Below, piece by piece: positions 9,475 to 18,005 of a stretch of 64,000 nt of DNA (positions are counted from its first letter, which is position 1; every line of letters starts with the position of its first letter). The notes beneath the pieces are model-generated. The model saw only the letters and a program-made list of their open reading frames with translations, ran no database searches and was not told where the DNA came from. Made by a program: the position numbers and the translations under genes. The DNA is from Vibrio ostreicida (GTDB lineage: Bacteria > Pseudomonadota > Gammaproteobacteria > Enterobacterales > Vibrionaceae). The stretch is taken from contig NZ_JABEYA020000003.1 of NCBI RefSeq assembly GCF_013074385.2, positions 186,001 to 250,000 of the forward strand. Direction: 5' to 3'.

Positions 9475-10036
9475 GCCATTGAAGCAAAAAGGTGTCGCTG
9501 TGATTGAGTTGCCTCTCATCGCGCTGGTGTTAATGGTGGTCATGTCAGGTTTGGTGGTTGTGCACAAGCTTTTACACTTGCAAAGCCGGCTTGACCGCAC
9601 CGCGTTTTCGATGGTGGATGCATCGGCGGTTGCCTTGGTGCCACCTCACACTCGCATGCTCTATGACCAGAACAGTGCAAGCGATTTGCTGCGCATGGCT
9701 CAGAGAGTATTGGCGGATACGTTACCCAAGGAAAAATTAGGGCTGGTATTGGAAATGCGGCTTGCTGCTGAGGGCTCTCCGGTTGAGGTAATGAGCCAGC
9801 GGGCTGGGCATGACTGTGACGTCCGGCAACCCATTGAAAGTTTGGGGGCATTGGCGCCGATCAGTGCAAGCCCAATTGCCTCACTCAAAGGGAGAACCGC
9901 GGATTTATTTCAGGTAACGCTATGCGTTTCGGCACCGTTTGAGACGGATATTCCTCTCGTGAATTGGTTACTGCTGGCGCTGCCTTTGAAGATGAGCAGT
10001 CAGGCGGTCATGATCGGGAGAAATTATCATGCCTAA
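9458..10036 (+). CDS. tadF: TadF-like minor pseudopilin
   Basis: The 192-residue protein again begins with a short basic leader, Gly12, then VAVIELPL with Glu at +5 and one hydrophobic helix, which fits the TadF pseudopilin family. Three in-frame ATGs lie close together (9458, 9464, 9467), so the exact start is uncertain; a GGTGA lies just upstream. The gene overlaps tadE by 17 bp and tadG by 8 bp. Confidence 0.8.
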   Translation: MTMMRKPLKQKGVAVIELPLIALVLMVVMSGLVVVHKLLHLQSRLDRTAFSMVDASAVALVPPHTRMLYDQNSASDLLRMAQRVLADTLPKEKLGLVLEMRLAAEGSPVEVMSQRAGHDCDVRQPIESLGALAPISASPIASLKGRTADLFQVTLCVSAPFETDIPLVNWLLLALPLKMSSQAVMIGRNYHA

Positions 10037-11222
10037 GCGTCAGTTAGGGTCCGTCTCCTTATCGTTTTTGGCTCTGCTTATTCCTATCTTACTGATGTTG
10101 GTCGCCACCCTAATGATTGGGTTTCAGGTGATCTTGTCGGGGAGGGCAGGGCAGGCAGTGGACTCGGCCGCCATCGCTTGTGCGTTTTCCGACCGATCTA
10201 ACCCAGTTCTTAACCATGCCTACCTGGATTATTATCAGCCAAACATTAAACAAGTGACCACTCAGGCCGATGCGTCATCGGGCTGTGAAATTAAGATGGG
10301 CTATCAGCTAACGGGCCTGTTTCCATCGTTGACCTTCGCCCGAGCGTCTTACCACACTCAAGGGCAATCGACGGAGCATGCGCATGTTTCCCAATCGGCC
10401 AGTGTCGTTCCCACTGAGATGACACTTGTGTTGGATATTTCAAGTTCGATGTTTGATTCAGTTGACCAATTAAAAGCAATTTTGCTCCGCGCTATTGACC
10501 GCATAGAACAAGATAACGTGCTGATTGATGGACAAAGGGCGATCAGTATTGCAGTGGTGCCCTTCTCGGATGGGGTGTCGGTCAAGAATGCGCCTTGGCT
10601 AGATGAAAAAGGCATTTTTTGCGTCGATGGTTTAGCCAAAGAAAGCGGTGGAACGTTTAACGTTGATGACACTGTGCGCAACCTTGATCTCACCCATGGC
10701 CAACACCCTGTGAAACACAGGGCGCCCGAACAATATCTTGGTGATTGCAGTGAGTCGGCGTCGATCTTGCCACTGACGCGTGACATGAATCAGGTCAAAG
10801 AGGCAATTCGTCAATTGTCGACAACGGGTGGAACGGCTTCTTATCAGGGGGTTATTTGGGGCGCTCGTCAACTGATCCCTTCATGGCGTCGAGAGTGGTT
10901 ATATCACTCTTACTCTGTCACGCCGGCCCAAAAACTGATTTTGATGACCGATGGTGTTGATAGTGGTTCTGTGTTTGATGACCTTGTGTCTGCAGGTTTG
11001 TGTGACCGTTTGGCGAATGAGTTTGGCATACAACTGAATTTTATCGGATTCAGTGTGCCGAGTCGGCGACTGGACCAGTTTAGTGACTGTGTGAATTCGG
11101 CTAGGGCAGGTGAGGCTCGCGGTCAGGTGTTTTCTGCAACCAACACTCAAGAGTTGGATGACTATTTCTCCAAAGTGTTGGAGGTGCAATACGACAATCG
11201 ACTTAATTTTGGTACTAACTGA
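10029..11222 (+). CDS. tadG: TadG-like protein with von Willebrand factor A domain
   Basis: The 397-residue protein has an N-terminal membrane helix (about residues 12-36) with the TadE/TadG-like core ending in AVDSAAIACA, followed by a vWA domain with the MIDAS motif DISSS (Asp136-Ser140), a later Thr in GGTASYQG and Asp in LMTDGVDSG. TadG proteins are pilus-associated; the vWA domain suggests metal-dependent protein or surface binding. It is the last recognisable tad gene of the run. Confidence 0.88.
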   Translation: MPKRQLGSVSLSFLALLIPILLMLVATLMIGFQVILSGRAGQAVDSAAIACAFSDRSNPVLNHAYLDYYQPNIKQVTTQADASSGCEIKMGYQLTGLFPSLTFARASYHTQGQSTEHAHVSQSASVVPTEMTLVLDISSSMFDSVDQLKAILLRAIDRIEQDNVLIDGQRAISIAVVPFSDGVSVKNAPWLDEKGIFCVDGLAKESGGTFNVDDTVRNLDLTHGQHPVKHRAPEQYLGDCSESASILPLTRDMNQVKEAIRQLSTTGGTASYQGVIWGARQLIPSWRREWLYHSYSVTPAQKLILMTDGVDSGSVFDDLVSAGLCDRLANEFGIQLNFIGFSVPSRRLDQFSDCVNSARAGEARGQVFSATNTQELDDYFSKVLEVQYDNRLNFGTN

Positions 11223-11250
11223 TATAAAACAATAATTTATGGAGAAAATA

Positions 11251-11712
11251 ATGAAGAAATGGGTTTGGTTATTCACATTGTGGATGTCTTTTTCGGCAAT
11301 GGCTTTTCAACAAGGCGATAAGTTGACGGAGACGGCTTCTGCTGGGCTAAAACTTGATAATAGTCAATTGACTATCGTGGATTTTTTTGCCGAGTGGTGT
11401 GTGTCCTGTCGTCATGAACTGCCATTGGTCAATCAGCTTTACCGCGATCTTAAACAAACGGGTGTCACGGTGGTTGGGGTGGATGTCGATGAAGAAGTCG
11501 AAGTAGGACTGGCGTTTCAACAATCTTTGGGGTTGCAGTTTCCGGTGGTTAATGATCCTGAACAGGCCTTGATCGCTGAGTTCCAACCCATTGGTATGCC
11601 AGCGCTGTATTACATTTATCAGGGTGAAGTGCTCAAAGTTCGTTTTGGTGCGATTAATGACATCCGCAACGTGATTTTACAAGACTTGGCGGAAATGGGG
11701 CTGCAACTATGA
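11251..11712 (+). CDS. secreted thioredoxin-like protein
   Basis: The 153-residue protein has a signal peptide (cleavage after about residue 18, AMA|F) and a thioredoxin fold with active site WCVSC (Cys50 and Cys53) and a cis-Pro loop IGMPALYY. It resembles TlpA-type periplasmic thiol oxidoreductases, and its active-site spacing matches the C-terminal domain of DsbD encoded four genes on, a likely electron donor. GGAGA lies 6 bp before the ATG at 11251. It lies 28 bp after tadG with no terminator between them. Confidence 0.88.
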   Translation: MKKWVWLFTLWMSFSAMAFQQGDKLTETASAGLKLDNSQLTIVDFFAEWCVSCRHELPLVNQLYRDLKQTGVTVVGVDVDEEVEVGLAFQQSLGLQFPVVNDPEQALIAEFQPIGMPALYYIYQGEVLKVRFGAINDIRNVILQDLAEMGLQL

Positions 11713-12173
11713 GGCTGACGACTTTCGTTTGCTTATTGGTTATACCGTTGTCGGCAACTGCTGCACCAAAGCTTGATTTGAGCCATTTAGGGAAGCCACT
11801 GTCACAAAATGTTGAGCCGATAGAGAAGGCGTCCAGCACAGAGGAAGAGGTGATTTCCAGTCAGGTGTATACCAGTGGCCGATCGGAGATAGGCGCTCGA
11901 CGCAATGTTGAACTGGCTAAACCCACGGCCGATGATTTGCACCTTGATGCGCCCAAGCCTGTGGTGAATCAGCCGTCAGCGTTGGCTTTTGTTGATGAAG
12001 CTTTGGGAATTAACCCCGTTAAACCTTGGCAAAAAGGCACCCTTGCAAAGAAAGAGATGAAGCCCGGAGGTCCGGTACCCGAATTTGACCTGTTTTCAGA
12101 GAAAGTTTTTTCCTACAAGCAAGGGTCTGTGGGTGGCGGTGGCGTCGGTGGCGGCGGTTGTGGATGTAACTAA
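11709..12173 (+). CDS. DUF4266 domain protein with C-terminal Gly-rich CGCN tail
   Basis: This 154-residue secreted protein (signal peptide to about residue 19, ATA|AP) ends with the DUF4266 signature: PWQKGTLAKKEM at 106-117, a spacer, then a Gly-rich tail closing in GGGGCGCN (Cys151 and Cys153). DUF4266 proteins are usually much shorter; here about 100 extra residues precede the domain. The function is unknown. The family is commonly found beside DUF3570, ApbE and thioredoxin-like genes, as here. Its start overlaps the thioredoxin stop (ATGA). Confidence 0.8.
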   Translation: MRLTTFVCLLVIPLSATAAPKLDLSHLGKPLSQNVEPIEKASSTEEEVISSQVYTSGRSEIGARRNVELAKPTADDLHLDAPKPVVNQPSALAFVDEALGINPVKPWQKGTLAKKEMKPGGPVPEFDLFSEKVFSYKQGSVGGGGVGGGGCGCN

Positions 12174-12196
12174 GAATTTAAGAATAAAAAGATCAC

Positions 12197-13420
12197 ATGA
12201 AAAAATTACCTTTAACGTTGCTTAGTGCAGCGGCAGTGGCCAATAGTGTAGTGGCAGACGATCATATTTCTGTGCATTATCTCAATTACCAAGAGTACGA
12301 TGACAAAGTGGAAGCGGGCGATCGTATTCTATCGATCGAAAAGAGTTTCGGCTTAGATTGGACCATTAACCTTGAGCTCGGTTATGACACGGTTTCCGGA
12401 GCGTCACCGTCATGGGGGCCGACCACACCGGTTGGCAGTGTTGCCGATGCGAACAGCCGAGCGAGCAAGACCCAAGCAGCACAAAACCAAACCGATCAAG
12501 TGATACGTGCGGGTTACGATCCACAAAGAAGTGGTTACAAAGTTCAGAAATATGAATTGGAAGATACGCGTAAGTCAATTAACGCCAGTGCAACGTATCG
12601 TGATTCATTGCGCAATGAGTGGACACTCGGTGCGAATTTTTCCAATGAAGAAGATTACCGCAGTGTTGGATTCAATGGTAAGGCGCTCATTTATGCAGAC
12701 GCACAGAAAAATCGCTCATACAGCCTAGGGGCCTCGACGTTATTCGATGAAACCCTGTCTTTTGATCGCTATCAGACAGCCACGAACCCCCAGTCTTGGC
12801 AAGATATTTTTACTGGCAGTATTGAAGCCGGACTGTCGCAGACTTTTACGCCGAATTACTACATGGTGATGACGGCTTACGCTGGTTATCGTTCGGGCTA
12901 TCTGAGCAATCACTACCTGACTGTTTTGCGTGAAGTGGATCTTGATGGTAATGGATCGATTGGTGACGACGAGGTGTTTCTTGGTCAGGATTCTCGGCCG
13001 GACAAACGATGGTCTGGGGGGGTGAATATTCAGGCTTTTTGGTCCTTGTCTGAACAATGGGTTGTTCGTCCACGTTATAAATGGTTTACCGATGACTGGG
13101 GGGTGTCTTCTCATCAGTTGGGTGGCAAGGTGTCCTGGACGGTCAATAATTGGTTAACACTGGCGCCTGGCTATTTTTTCTATAGCCAGAGTGGGGCGGA
13201 TTTCTACCGTGATCCTGAGGCTGATTCGCCGACGTTTGCCGCCACCGGCTATGCCACTTCAGATCTCAGGATGGGGGAGTTTACCGCCAATGCTTACGAG
13301 TTGGGTGCCAGTGTAAAAGTCCATAAAAAGCTGCGCTTGAATGTGCTGGGGGCCTACTATGAGCAGTCGAACGGTTTTGAAGCTCAGTGGTGGGCTGTGG
13401 GGGCAACGTATGAGTTTTAG
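12197..13420 (+). CDS. DUF3570 family outer-membrane-type protein
   Basis: The 407-residue protein has a signal peptide (VVA|DD near residue 20) and a body of alternating hydrophobic and polar strands rich in aromatic residues, ending in a C-terminal Phe (GATYEF), which fits an outer-membrane beta-barrel. It matches DUF3570. Near the mature N-terminus it carries DTVSGAS (Asp64 to Ser70), which fits the Dxx[S/T]GA[T/S] consensus for covalent FMN attachment by ApbE. A DGNGSIGDDE loop around residue 250 resembles a calcium-binding loop. It is followed directly by apbE. Confidence 0.82.
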   Translation: MKKLPLTLLSAAAVANSVVADDHISVHYLNYQEYDDKVEAGDRILSIEKSFGLDWTINLELGYDTVSGASPSWGPTTPVGSVADANSRASKTQAAQNQTDQVIRAGYDPQRSGYKVQKYELEDTRKSINASATYRDSLRNEWTLGANFSNEEDYRSVGFNGKALIYADAQKNRSYSLGASTLFDETLSFDRYQTATNPQSWQDIFTGSIEAGLSQTFTPNYYMVMTAYAGYRSGYLSNHYLTVLREVDLDGNGSIGDDEVFLGQDSRPDKRWSGGVNIQAFWSLSEQWVVRPRYKWFTDDWGVSSHQLGGKVSWTVNNWLTLAPGYFFYSQSGADFYRDPEADSPTFAATGYATSDLRMGEFTANAYELGASVKVHKKLRLNVLGAYYEQSNGFEAQWWAVGATYEF

Positions 13421-14291
13421 TCGACCGTTTACCTATCGTTTTACGGCAATGACGGTGCCCTGTGAAGTTCAATTGTTCACGGTCAGTGACGCCGCTAGGA
13501 TCGCCAAGAGGATTGAGTCGAATACAGCCAGATTGGAGAAGAAGTTTAACTTTTATGACCCGGATTCATGGCTGAATGTTGAGGTCAACCGCCGAATGGA
13601 CGCTTGGGTGACACTGGATGACGAAGCCACCGCCGTATTTGAGTGGGTCAAACAAATGGTCGCAGTGACGGGCGCCGCATTTGATCCCTGTGTCGGCACG
13701 ATAAAAGCGTTGGTCAAAGCCCACCCTAGTCTGAGTAAACAGGCTGTGTACCAGCGCGCTCACAAGGCGATGGGCGTCGACGCTTGGTTAGTGGATGAAG
13801 GGCGGCTGCATATTCCCCACCGTGACACTCAGTTTGATTTAGGTGGTGTGATTAAAGAATTTGCAGTGGATCAAGCGGTGCTGATTGCTCAGCGTTATGG
13901 TGTCTCTTCCGCTTTAGTGAATTTTGGTGGTGATATTCGCGCGTTGGGCTCTAAGCCTGATGGGTCTCCTTTTCAGGTTGCGGTTCTTAACCCCAAGGAT
14001 AAAACAGAACCGTTTTTTTCCTTACCTCTTGCCAACGCGGCGTTAACCACATCGGCTCACTATGAACGACGTCAGTCATTCTCTGACCAAAACTGCTCTC
14101 ATATTTTGTCTCAGTGTGGACCGCACCCTCAGGTGCTTTCTGTCAGTGTGTTGGCACCGACGGCCCTGCAGGCAGGGATACTCAGCACGGCATTGACATT
14201 GAATCCTACCCTACCCGTTCCCCAAGAGGTGGGGGTGGTGTTTATTGACGATCAGTTAGCCATTCATCAGGACACGGAGTTTGTTGCATGA
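13410..14291 (+). CDS. apbE: divergent ApbE-family FAD:protein FMN transferase
   Basis: The 293-residue protein starts 11 bp inside the end of the DUF3570 gene, after GGGGGC. It shows the ApbE fold landmarks FDLGGVIKEFAVD (Lys149) and ALVNFGGDIRALG (NFGGD at 171-175), and TTSAHYERR, which corresponds to the usual SGDYER region. Odd points: no signal peptide or lipobox is visible although most ApbE proteins are exported, the SHIIDP-like segment reads SHILSQ, and the usual ADALSTA metal-site segment reads AGILSTA (Gly256 in place of Asp). ApbE links FMN to Thr/Ser of target proteins; activity here is uncertain. Confidence 0.8.
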   Translation: MSFSRPFTYRFTAMTVPCEVQLFTVSDAARIAKRIESNTARLEKKFNFYDPDSWLNVEVNRRMDAWVTLDDEATAVFEWVKQMVAVTGAAFDPCVGTIKALVKAHPSLSKQAVYQRAHKAMGVDAWLVDEGRLHIPHRDTQFDLGGVIKEFAVDQAVLIAQRYGVSSALVNFGGDIRALGSKPDGSPFQVAVLNPKDKTEPFFSLPLANAALTTSAHYERRQSFSDQNCSHILSQCGPHPQVLSVSVLAPTALQAGILSTALTLNPTLPVPQEVGVVFIDDQLAIHQDTEFVA

Positions 14292-16045
14292 TATGCCGAA
14301 TTACCCTTTTCTTTATATTCGTTTTTTCCTCGTTAAGCTTGGCGGAAAATACCGAGTTTTTGCCTGTCGAACAGGCTTTTCCCTATCAATGGGAGATGGT
14401 CGCAGATGGTGCACAGGTCCATTTTTCTGTACAGCCGGGATATTACCTTTATAAATCACGTTTTAAAGTCTCAGCAGAGGATGGCGTCGCACTTAAACCC
14501 GTGGAATTCTCCATTCCCGGTGATCTGAAAAACGATAAGTATTTTGGTGAAGTCGTGGTGTTCAGCCAGCCCGTGACGATTAAGATCCCCTATCACGGAG
14601 CCGGTCAGCTTAAAGTGAAATATCAGGGCTGTGCGCAACAAGGTTTATGTTATTTGCCTCAGACGATACGGTTAGATCTGCCCAGCTTGCCCGCTTTGGA
14701 TGAGGCGGCCTCTGTGCCTCAGTCATCATCATGGTGGGAAAAAGTAGAGGGACTTGCTCAAGATACTGCGGGCCTCTCCGTCTTGCTTGGCAGTGTGTCT
14801 AGACCACAAGCCTTAATGATTTTTTTTCTACTCGGACTGGGTTTGTCACTGACCCCTTGCGTGCTACCTATGGTGCCGATTCTGTCTAGTATCATCGGGG
14901 GACAGGCGCATATTTCAGGCCGTAAAGGCTTTGCTTTGTCGGTTTCCTATGTTCTGGGTATGGCATCGAGTTATGCGTTGACTGGAATCGTGGTCACCAC
15001 CTTGGCCAAGGGCATCAATATTCAATCTGCTATGCAACAACCTTGGTTGCTGTCTTGTTTTGCGGTGGTCTTTGTTCTTCTCGCTCTCGCAATGTTTGGG
15101 TTCTATGAATTACAGCTCCCTGCGGCGTTGCAGCAAAGGCTCAATAGCCAATCAGGGAAACTGGGTGGTGGTAAGTTGATGAGTGTCTACCTGATGGGGG
15201 CAGTGTCTGCTTTGGTAGTGTCTCCCTGCGTTAGTGCACCTTTGGCCGGTGCTTTGTTATACGTTTCAACCACTCAGGATTGGATGTTTGGAGGGGTGAC
15301 TTTATTTGTGATGGCGTTGGGCATGGGCATTCCATTAATCGTAATTGGCGTTAGCGGAGGTAAACTCCTGCCTAAGAGTGGTTCATGGATGGTCGTCGTC
15401 AAACAGCTCTTTGGCGTGTTATTGCTGGCCGTTGCGGTGATGCTTCTGAGTCGTTTTGTGGCTGGCTGGGTTAGCATGCTTTTGTGGGCGTTACTGGCCA
15501 TTGGCAGTGGGATTCACTTTGGTGGATTAGATTCAGCAAAGCCCGGTTGGGAACGGACACGAAAACTGGTGGCCTTTATGTCTTTATTCTATGGTCTGGT
15601 GCTGTTTATCGGTATGCTGACGGGCTCAGAAGATCCTCTACAGCCTTTAAATGTCAGGACAGAATCGAGAGACAACAGACCGGCAACCTTGCCTTTTGCC
15701 ACTGTCCGTTCCGTGTCAGTGCTTAATCAACAGCTCGCCGAGGCGAGAGTGCACAATAAACGGGTCATGATTGATTTGTATGCTGATTGGTGTGTCTCTT
15801 GTAAGGTGATTGAAAAAGAGGTGTTTGGTGATCCTTCGGTTCAAAGCCAGTTTTCTGACTGGAACATGATAAAATTTGATGTCACTGAGGGCACGCCAGA
15901 GCAATTGGCATGGTTGTCTGAACGCGATGTATTTGGTCCGCCAGCCTTGTTCTTCTTTGACTCACAAGGTCGTGAACTGGATAAAAAACGTATCCTTGGC
16001 GCGATTGGGTTGGAACAATTTCAGTCGATGACTGTACATATGTGA
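14288..16045 (+). CDS. dsbD: thiol:disulfide interchange protein DsbD
   Basis: The 585-residue protein has the three DsbD modules: a secreted N-terminal domain with paired Cys (YQGCAQQGLCYLP), an eight-helix membrane domain with the catalytic Cys in LTPCVLPM and VSPCVSAPL, and a C-terminal thioredoxin domain with DWCVSCK. DsbD carries reducing equivalents from cytoplasmic thioredoxin to periplasmic thiol proteins. Here it closes the redox module and could reduce the WCVSC protein at the front. Its ATG overlaps the apbE stop by 4 nt. It is probably a second, cluster-specific DsbD. Confidence 0.93.
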   Translation: MICRITLFFIFVFSSLSLAENTEFLPVEQAFPYQWEMVADGAQVHFSVQPGYYLYKSRFKVSAEDGVALKPVEFSIPGDLKNDKYFGEVVVFSQPVTIKIPYHGAGQLKVKYQGCAQQGLCYLPQTIRLDLPSLPALDEAASVPQSSSWWEKVEGLAQDTAGLSVLLGSVSRPQALMIFFLLGLGLSLTPCVLPMVPILSSIIGGQAHISGRKGFALSVSYVLGMASSYALTGIVVTTLAKGINIQSAMQQPWLLSCFAVVFVLLALAMFGFYELQLPAALQQRLNSQSGKLGGGKLMSVYLMGAVSALVVSPCVSAPLAGALLYVSTTQDWMFGGVTLFVMALGMGIPLIVIGVSGGKLLPKSGSWMVVVKQLFGVLLLAVAVMLLSRFVAGWVSMLLWALLAIGSGIHFGGLDSAKPGWERTRKLVAFMSLFYGLVLFIGMLTGSEDPLQPLNVRTESRDNRPATLPFATVRSVSVLNQQLAEARVHNKRVMIDLYADWCVSCKVIEKEVFGDPSVQSQFSDWNMIKFDVTEGTPEQLAWLSERDVFGPPALFFFDSQGRELDKKRILGAIGLEQFQSMTVHM

Positions 16046-16116
16046 CCTCTAGGGTCATGAGCGTCATGGTGCCGCTGGATCTTATATAACCGTCGACATA
16101 TGATTGACAGCGAGTG

Positions 16117-16142
16117 GCGCCCTGATCGCGACCATAGGGCGC
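16117..16142. terminator. hairpin between convergent dsbD and lysR-family gene
   Basis: A 7-bp GC-rich stem (16117-16123 with 16136-16142) and 12-nt loop lie between the two convergent genes. There is no clean T run on either side, so this is a possible terminator only. Confidence 0.35.
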
Positions 16143-16145
16143 TCA

Positions 16146-17045
16146 TTATTTGGAATACGCTGCAAAATAGTCCACCACAAAGTCAATGAACCGTTTAAAT
16201 CGTTTGGGCATGAAGCGGTCACTGTGGTAGATGACGGAAAAATCGACACTTGGGATGGTCCACTGTTCGAATACCTCGACGAGTTCTCCGCGCTCAAGGG
16301 CTTGCTGGCAATAGATCAGGGGAATGCGAACGATGCCGTTACCCTTGATGGCCCCTTTGACCAGTACTCGACCATTTTTACACTGTAAATGACTGTTTAC
16401 CAACACATCGTAATGTTGGGAATCGGTGTCATTTTCAAAATTCCATTTTGTCACGGAACCTGTGAGACATTGATGTTGCAGTAGCTCTTTCGGGTGCTGA
16501 GGTGTACCGGATTGCTGCAAGTAGCTTGGGCTCGCTAATGTGCCCATCTTAATGGCGAGTAACGGGCGAGCAATAAATCCGGCATCATCGAGTTTGCCCA
16601 TACGAAATGCAAGATCGAAATCGTCGTCTATTAGGTCGATTCGGTGGCTGCTAAAATCGAGTTTAATACGAACGTCGGGATACTTATGCATAAATAAAGT
16701 GGTGATCTCAGCGACTAATTCCTCCCCCAAATACCCCCCAACGCAGTTAATGCGAATCTCTCCTTGGATATTCTCTACTTGATCTACCGCTGCCAGTAAG
16801 GCTTGATTGATGTTTTCAAATGAACGCTGACACTGGTCAAACAAGGCTTGTCCTGCTTCAGTCAACCTCATCGTTCGAGTGGTTCGTATCAGCAGCGTGA
16901 CCCCCATTTTCTTCTCTAGGCTGGCAATCTGACGTGATACATGAGAGCGAGACACATTGAGGGCGTCGGCGGCTTTAGTGAAATTCCCTCGTTGAGCAAT
17001 CAGGACAAAAGTACGGACATCGGAGAGACTAATTTGGTTGAGCAT
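16146..17045 (-). CDS. LysR-family transcriptional regulator
   Basis: With the start at 17045 the protein has 299 residues, the usual LysR length. The winged helix-turn-helix is clear (DVRTFVLIAQRGNFTKAADA then SRSHVSRQIASLEKKMG), followed by a substrate-binding domain with the DFDLAFRMGKLDD segment typical of the CrgA/AaeR subgroup. The upstream in-frame extension reads as non-coding and is dropped. It is divergent from a short-chain dehydrogenase gene (149 bp apart), its most likely target. Confidence 0.9.
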   Translation of the reverse strand: MLNQISLSDVRTFVLIAQRGNFTKAADALNVSRSHVSRQIASLEKKMGVTLLIRTTRTMRLTEAGQALFDQCQRSFENINQALLAAVDQVENIQGEIRINCVGGYLGEELVAEITTLFMHKYPDVRIKLDFSSHRIDLIDDDFDLAFRMGKLDDAGFIARPLLAIKMGTLASPSYLQQSGTPQHPKELLQHQCLTGSVTKWNFENDTDSQHYDVLVNSHLQCKNGRVLVKGAIKGNGIVRIPLIYCQQALERGELVEVFEQWTIPSVDFSVIYHSDRFMPKRFKRFIDFVVDYFAAYSK

Positions 17046-17194
17046 ATATATCGCTTGATCAGGTGAGATAGCTTTATTGTTGCACTGGTGAAACAGTCTT
17101 TCAACAAGGGTGATGTATATCAACAAAATATTTTGGCGTAGGATCTTTACATCCCAGTCAATCCGACTGCTAAACAACGACCAAAGGGAACAAT

Positions 17195-17914
17195 ATGAAA
17201 AAACTTATCGCGATTACTGGCGCAAGTTCAGGGATTGGTGAGGCGATTGCGCGGCACTTAAGCCGACAAGGCCATCCTTTGCTATTGCTTGCACGACGTG
17301 TCGAACGTCTTGAGGCGTTGGACTTGCCCAATACCTTGTGTGAGCGTGTTAATGTCACCGACAAGGCATCGTTTGATCGTGCGATTGAAAAAGCAGAACA
17401 ACAATTTGGGCCGGTAGACGGCTTGGTCAACAATGCTGGCGTGATGTTGCTTGGCTCGCTTGATAGCCAATCACCCGCTGAGTGGCAACGTATGTTTGAC
17501 GTCAATGTCCTTGGCTTATTGAATGGAATGCAGTCGGTGTTGGCTCCCATGATTGCACGTAACTCGGGTACTATCATTAATATCAGCTCGATTGCGGGTA
17601 AAAAGACGTTCCCAAACCATGCCGCGTACTGTGGCACCAAGTTCGCGGTTCATGCCGTGTCTGAAAATGTGCGGGAAGAAGTGGCGGCGTCGAATGTGCG
17701 GGTGACGACCATAGCCCCAGGCGCTGTTGAAACAGAGTTGTTAACTCATACGAGTTCAACGGAAATTAAACAGGGGTACGATGACTGGAAAGCCGATATG
17801 GGGGGAGTTCTGGCGCCAGATGATGTTGCCCGCGCGGTGGTTTTTGCTTATCAGCAGCCACAAAGTGTCTGTATCCGTGAAATCGCTCTCGCACCCACGA
17901 AGCAGCAACCTTAA
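17195..17914 (+). CDS. short-chain dehydrogenase/reductase (SDR)
   Basis: A 239-residue classical SDR: the nucleotide-binding motif TGASSGIGEA at residues 8-17, NNAG at the end of strand 4, catalytic Ser in NISSIAG and the YxxxK pair in AAYCGTKFAVHAV. Likely an NADP-linked oxidoreductase of the YdfG-like group; the substrate cannot be told. AAAGGGA precedes the ATG. It is divergent from the LysR gene, a common regulator/target arrangement. Confidence 0.92.
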   Translation: MKKLIAITGASSGIGEAIARHLSRQGHPLLLLARRVERLEALDLPNTLCERVNVTDKASFDRAIEKAEQQFGPVDGLVNNAGVMLLGSLDSQSPAEWQRMFDVNVLGLLNGMQSVLAPMIARNSGTIINISSIAGKKTFPNHAAYCGTKFAVHAVSENVREEVAASNVRVTTIAPGAVETELLTHTSSTEIKQGYDDWKADMGGVLAPDDVARAVVFAYQQPQSVCIREIALAPTKQQP

Positions 17915-17917
17915 ACG

Positions 17918-17942
17918 AAAAAGGCCTGATTACTCAGGCCTT
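17918..17942. terminator. bidirectional terminator between SDR and chemoreceptor genes
   Basis: A 9-bp stem (17921-17929 with 17934-17942) is flanked on the left by five A, giving a U run on the minus-strand transcript of the chemoreceptor gene. It can also serve the SDR gene less efficiently. Confidence 0.75.
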
Positions 17943-18005
17943 CAGCACTTTAAGCGAGCCACCTCACTTGATGAGGGCACGGTCAGTTACAGGTTTTTTC
18001 AGTGG

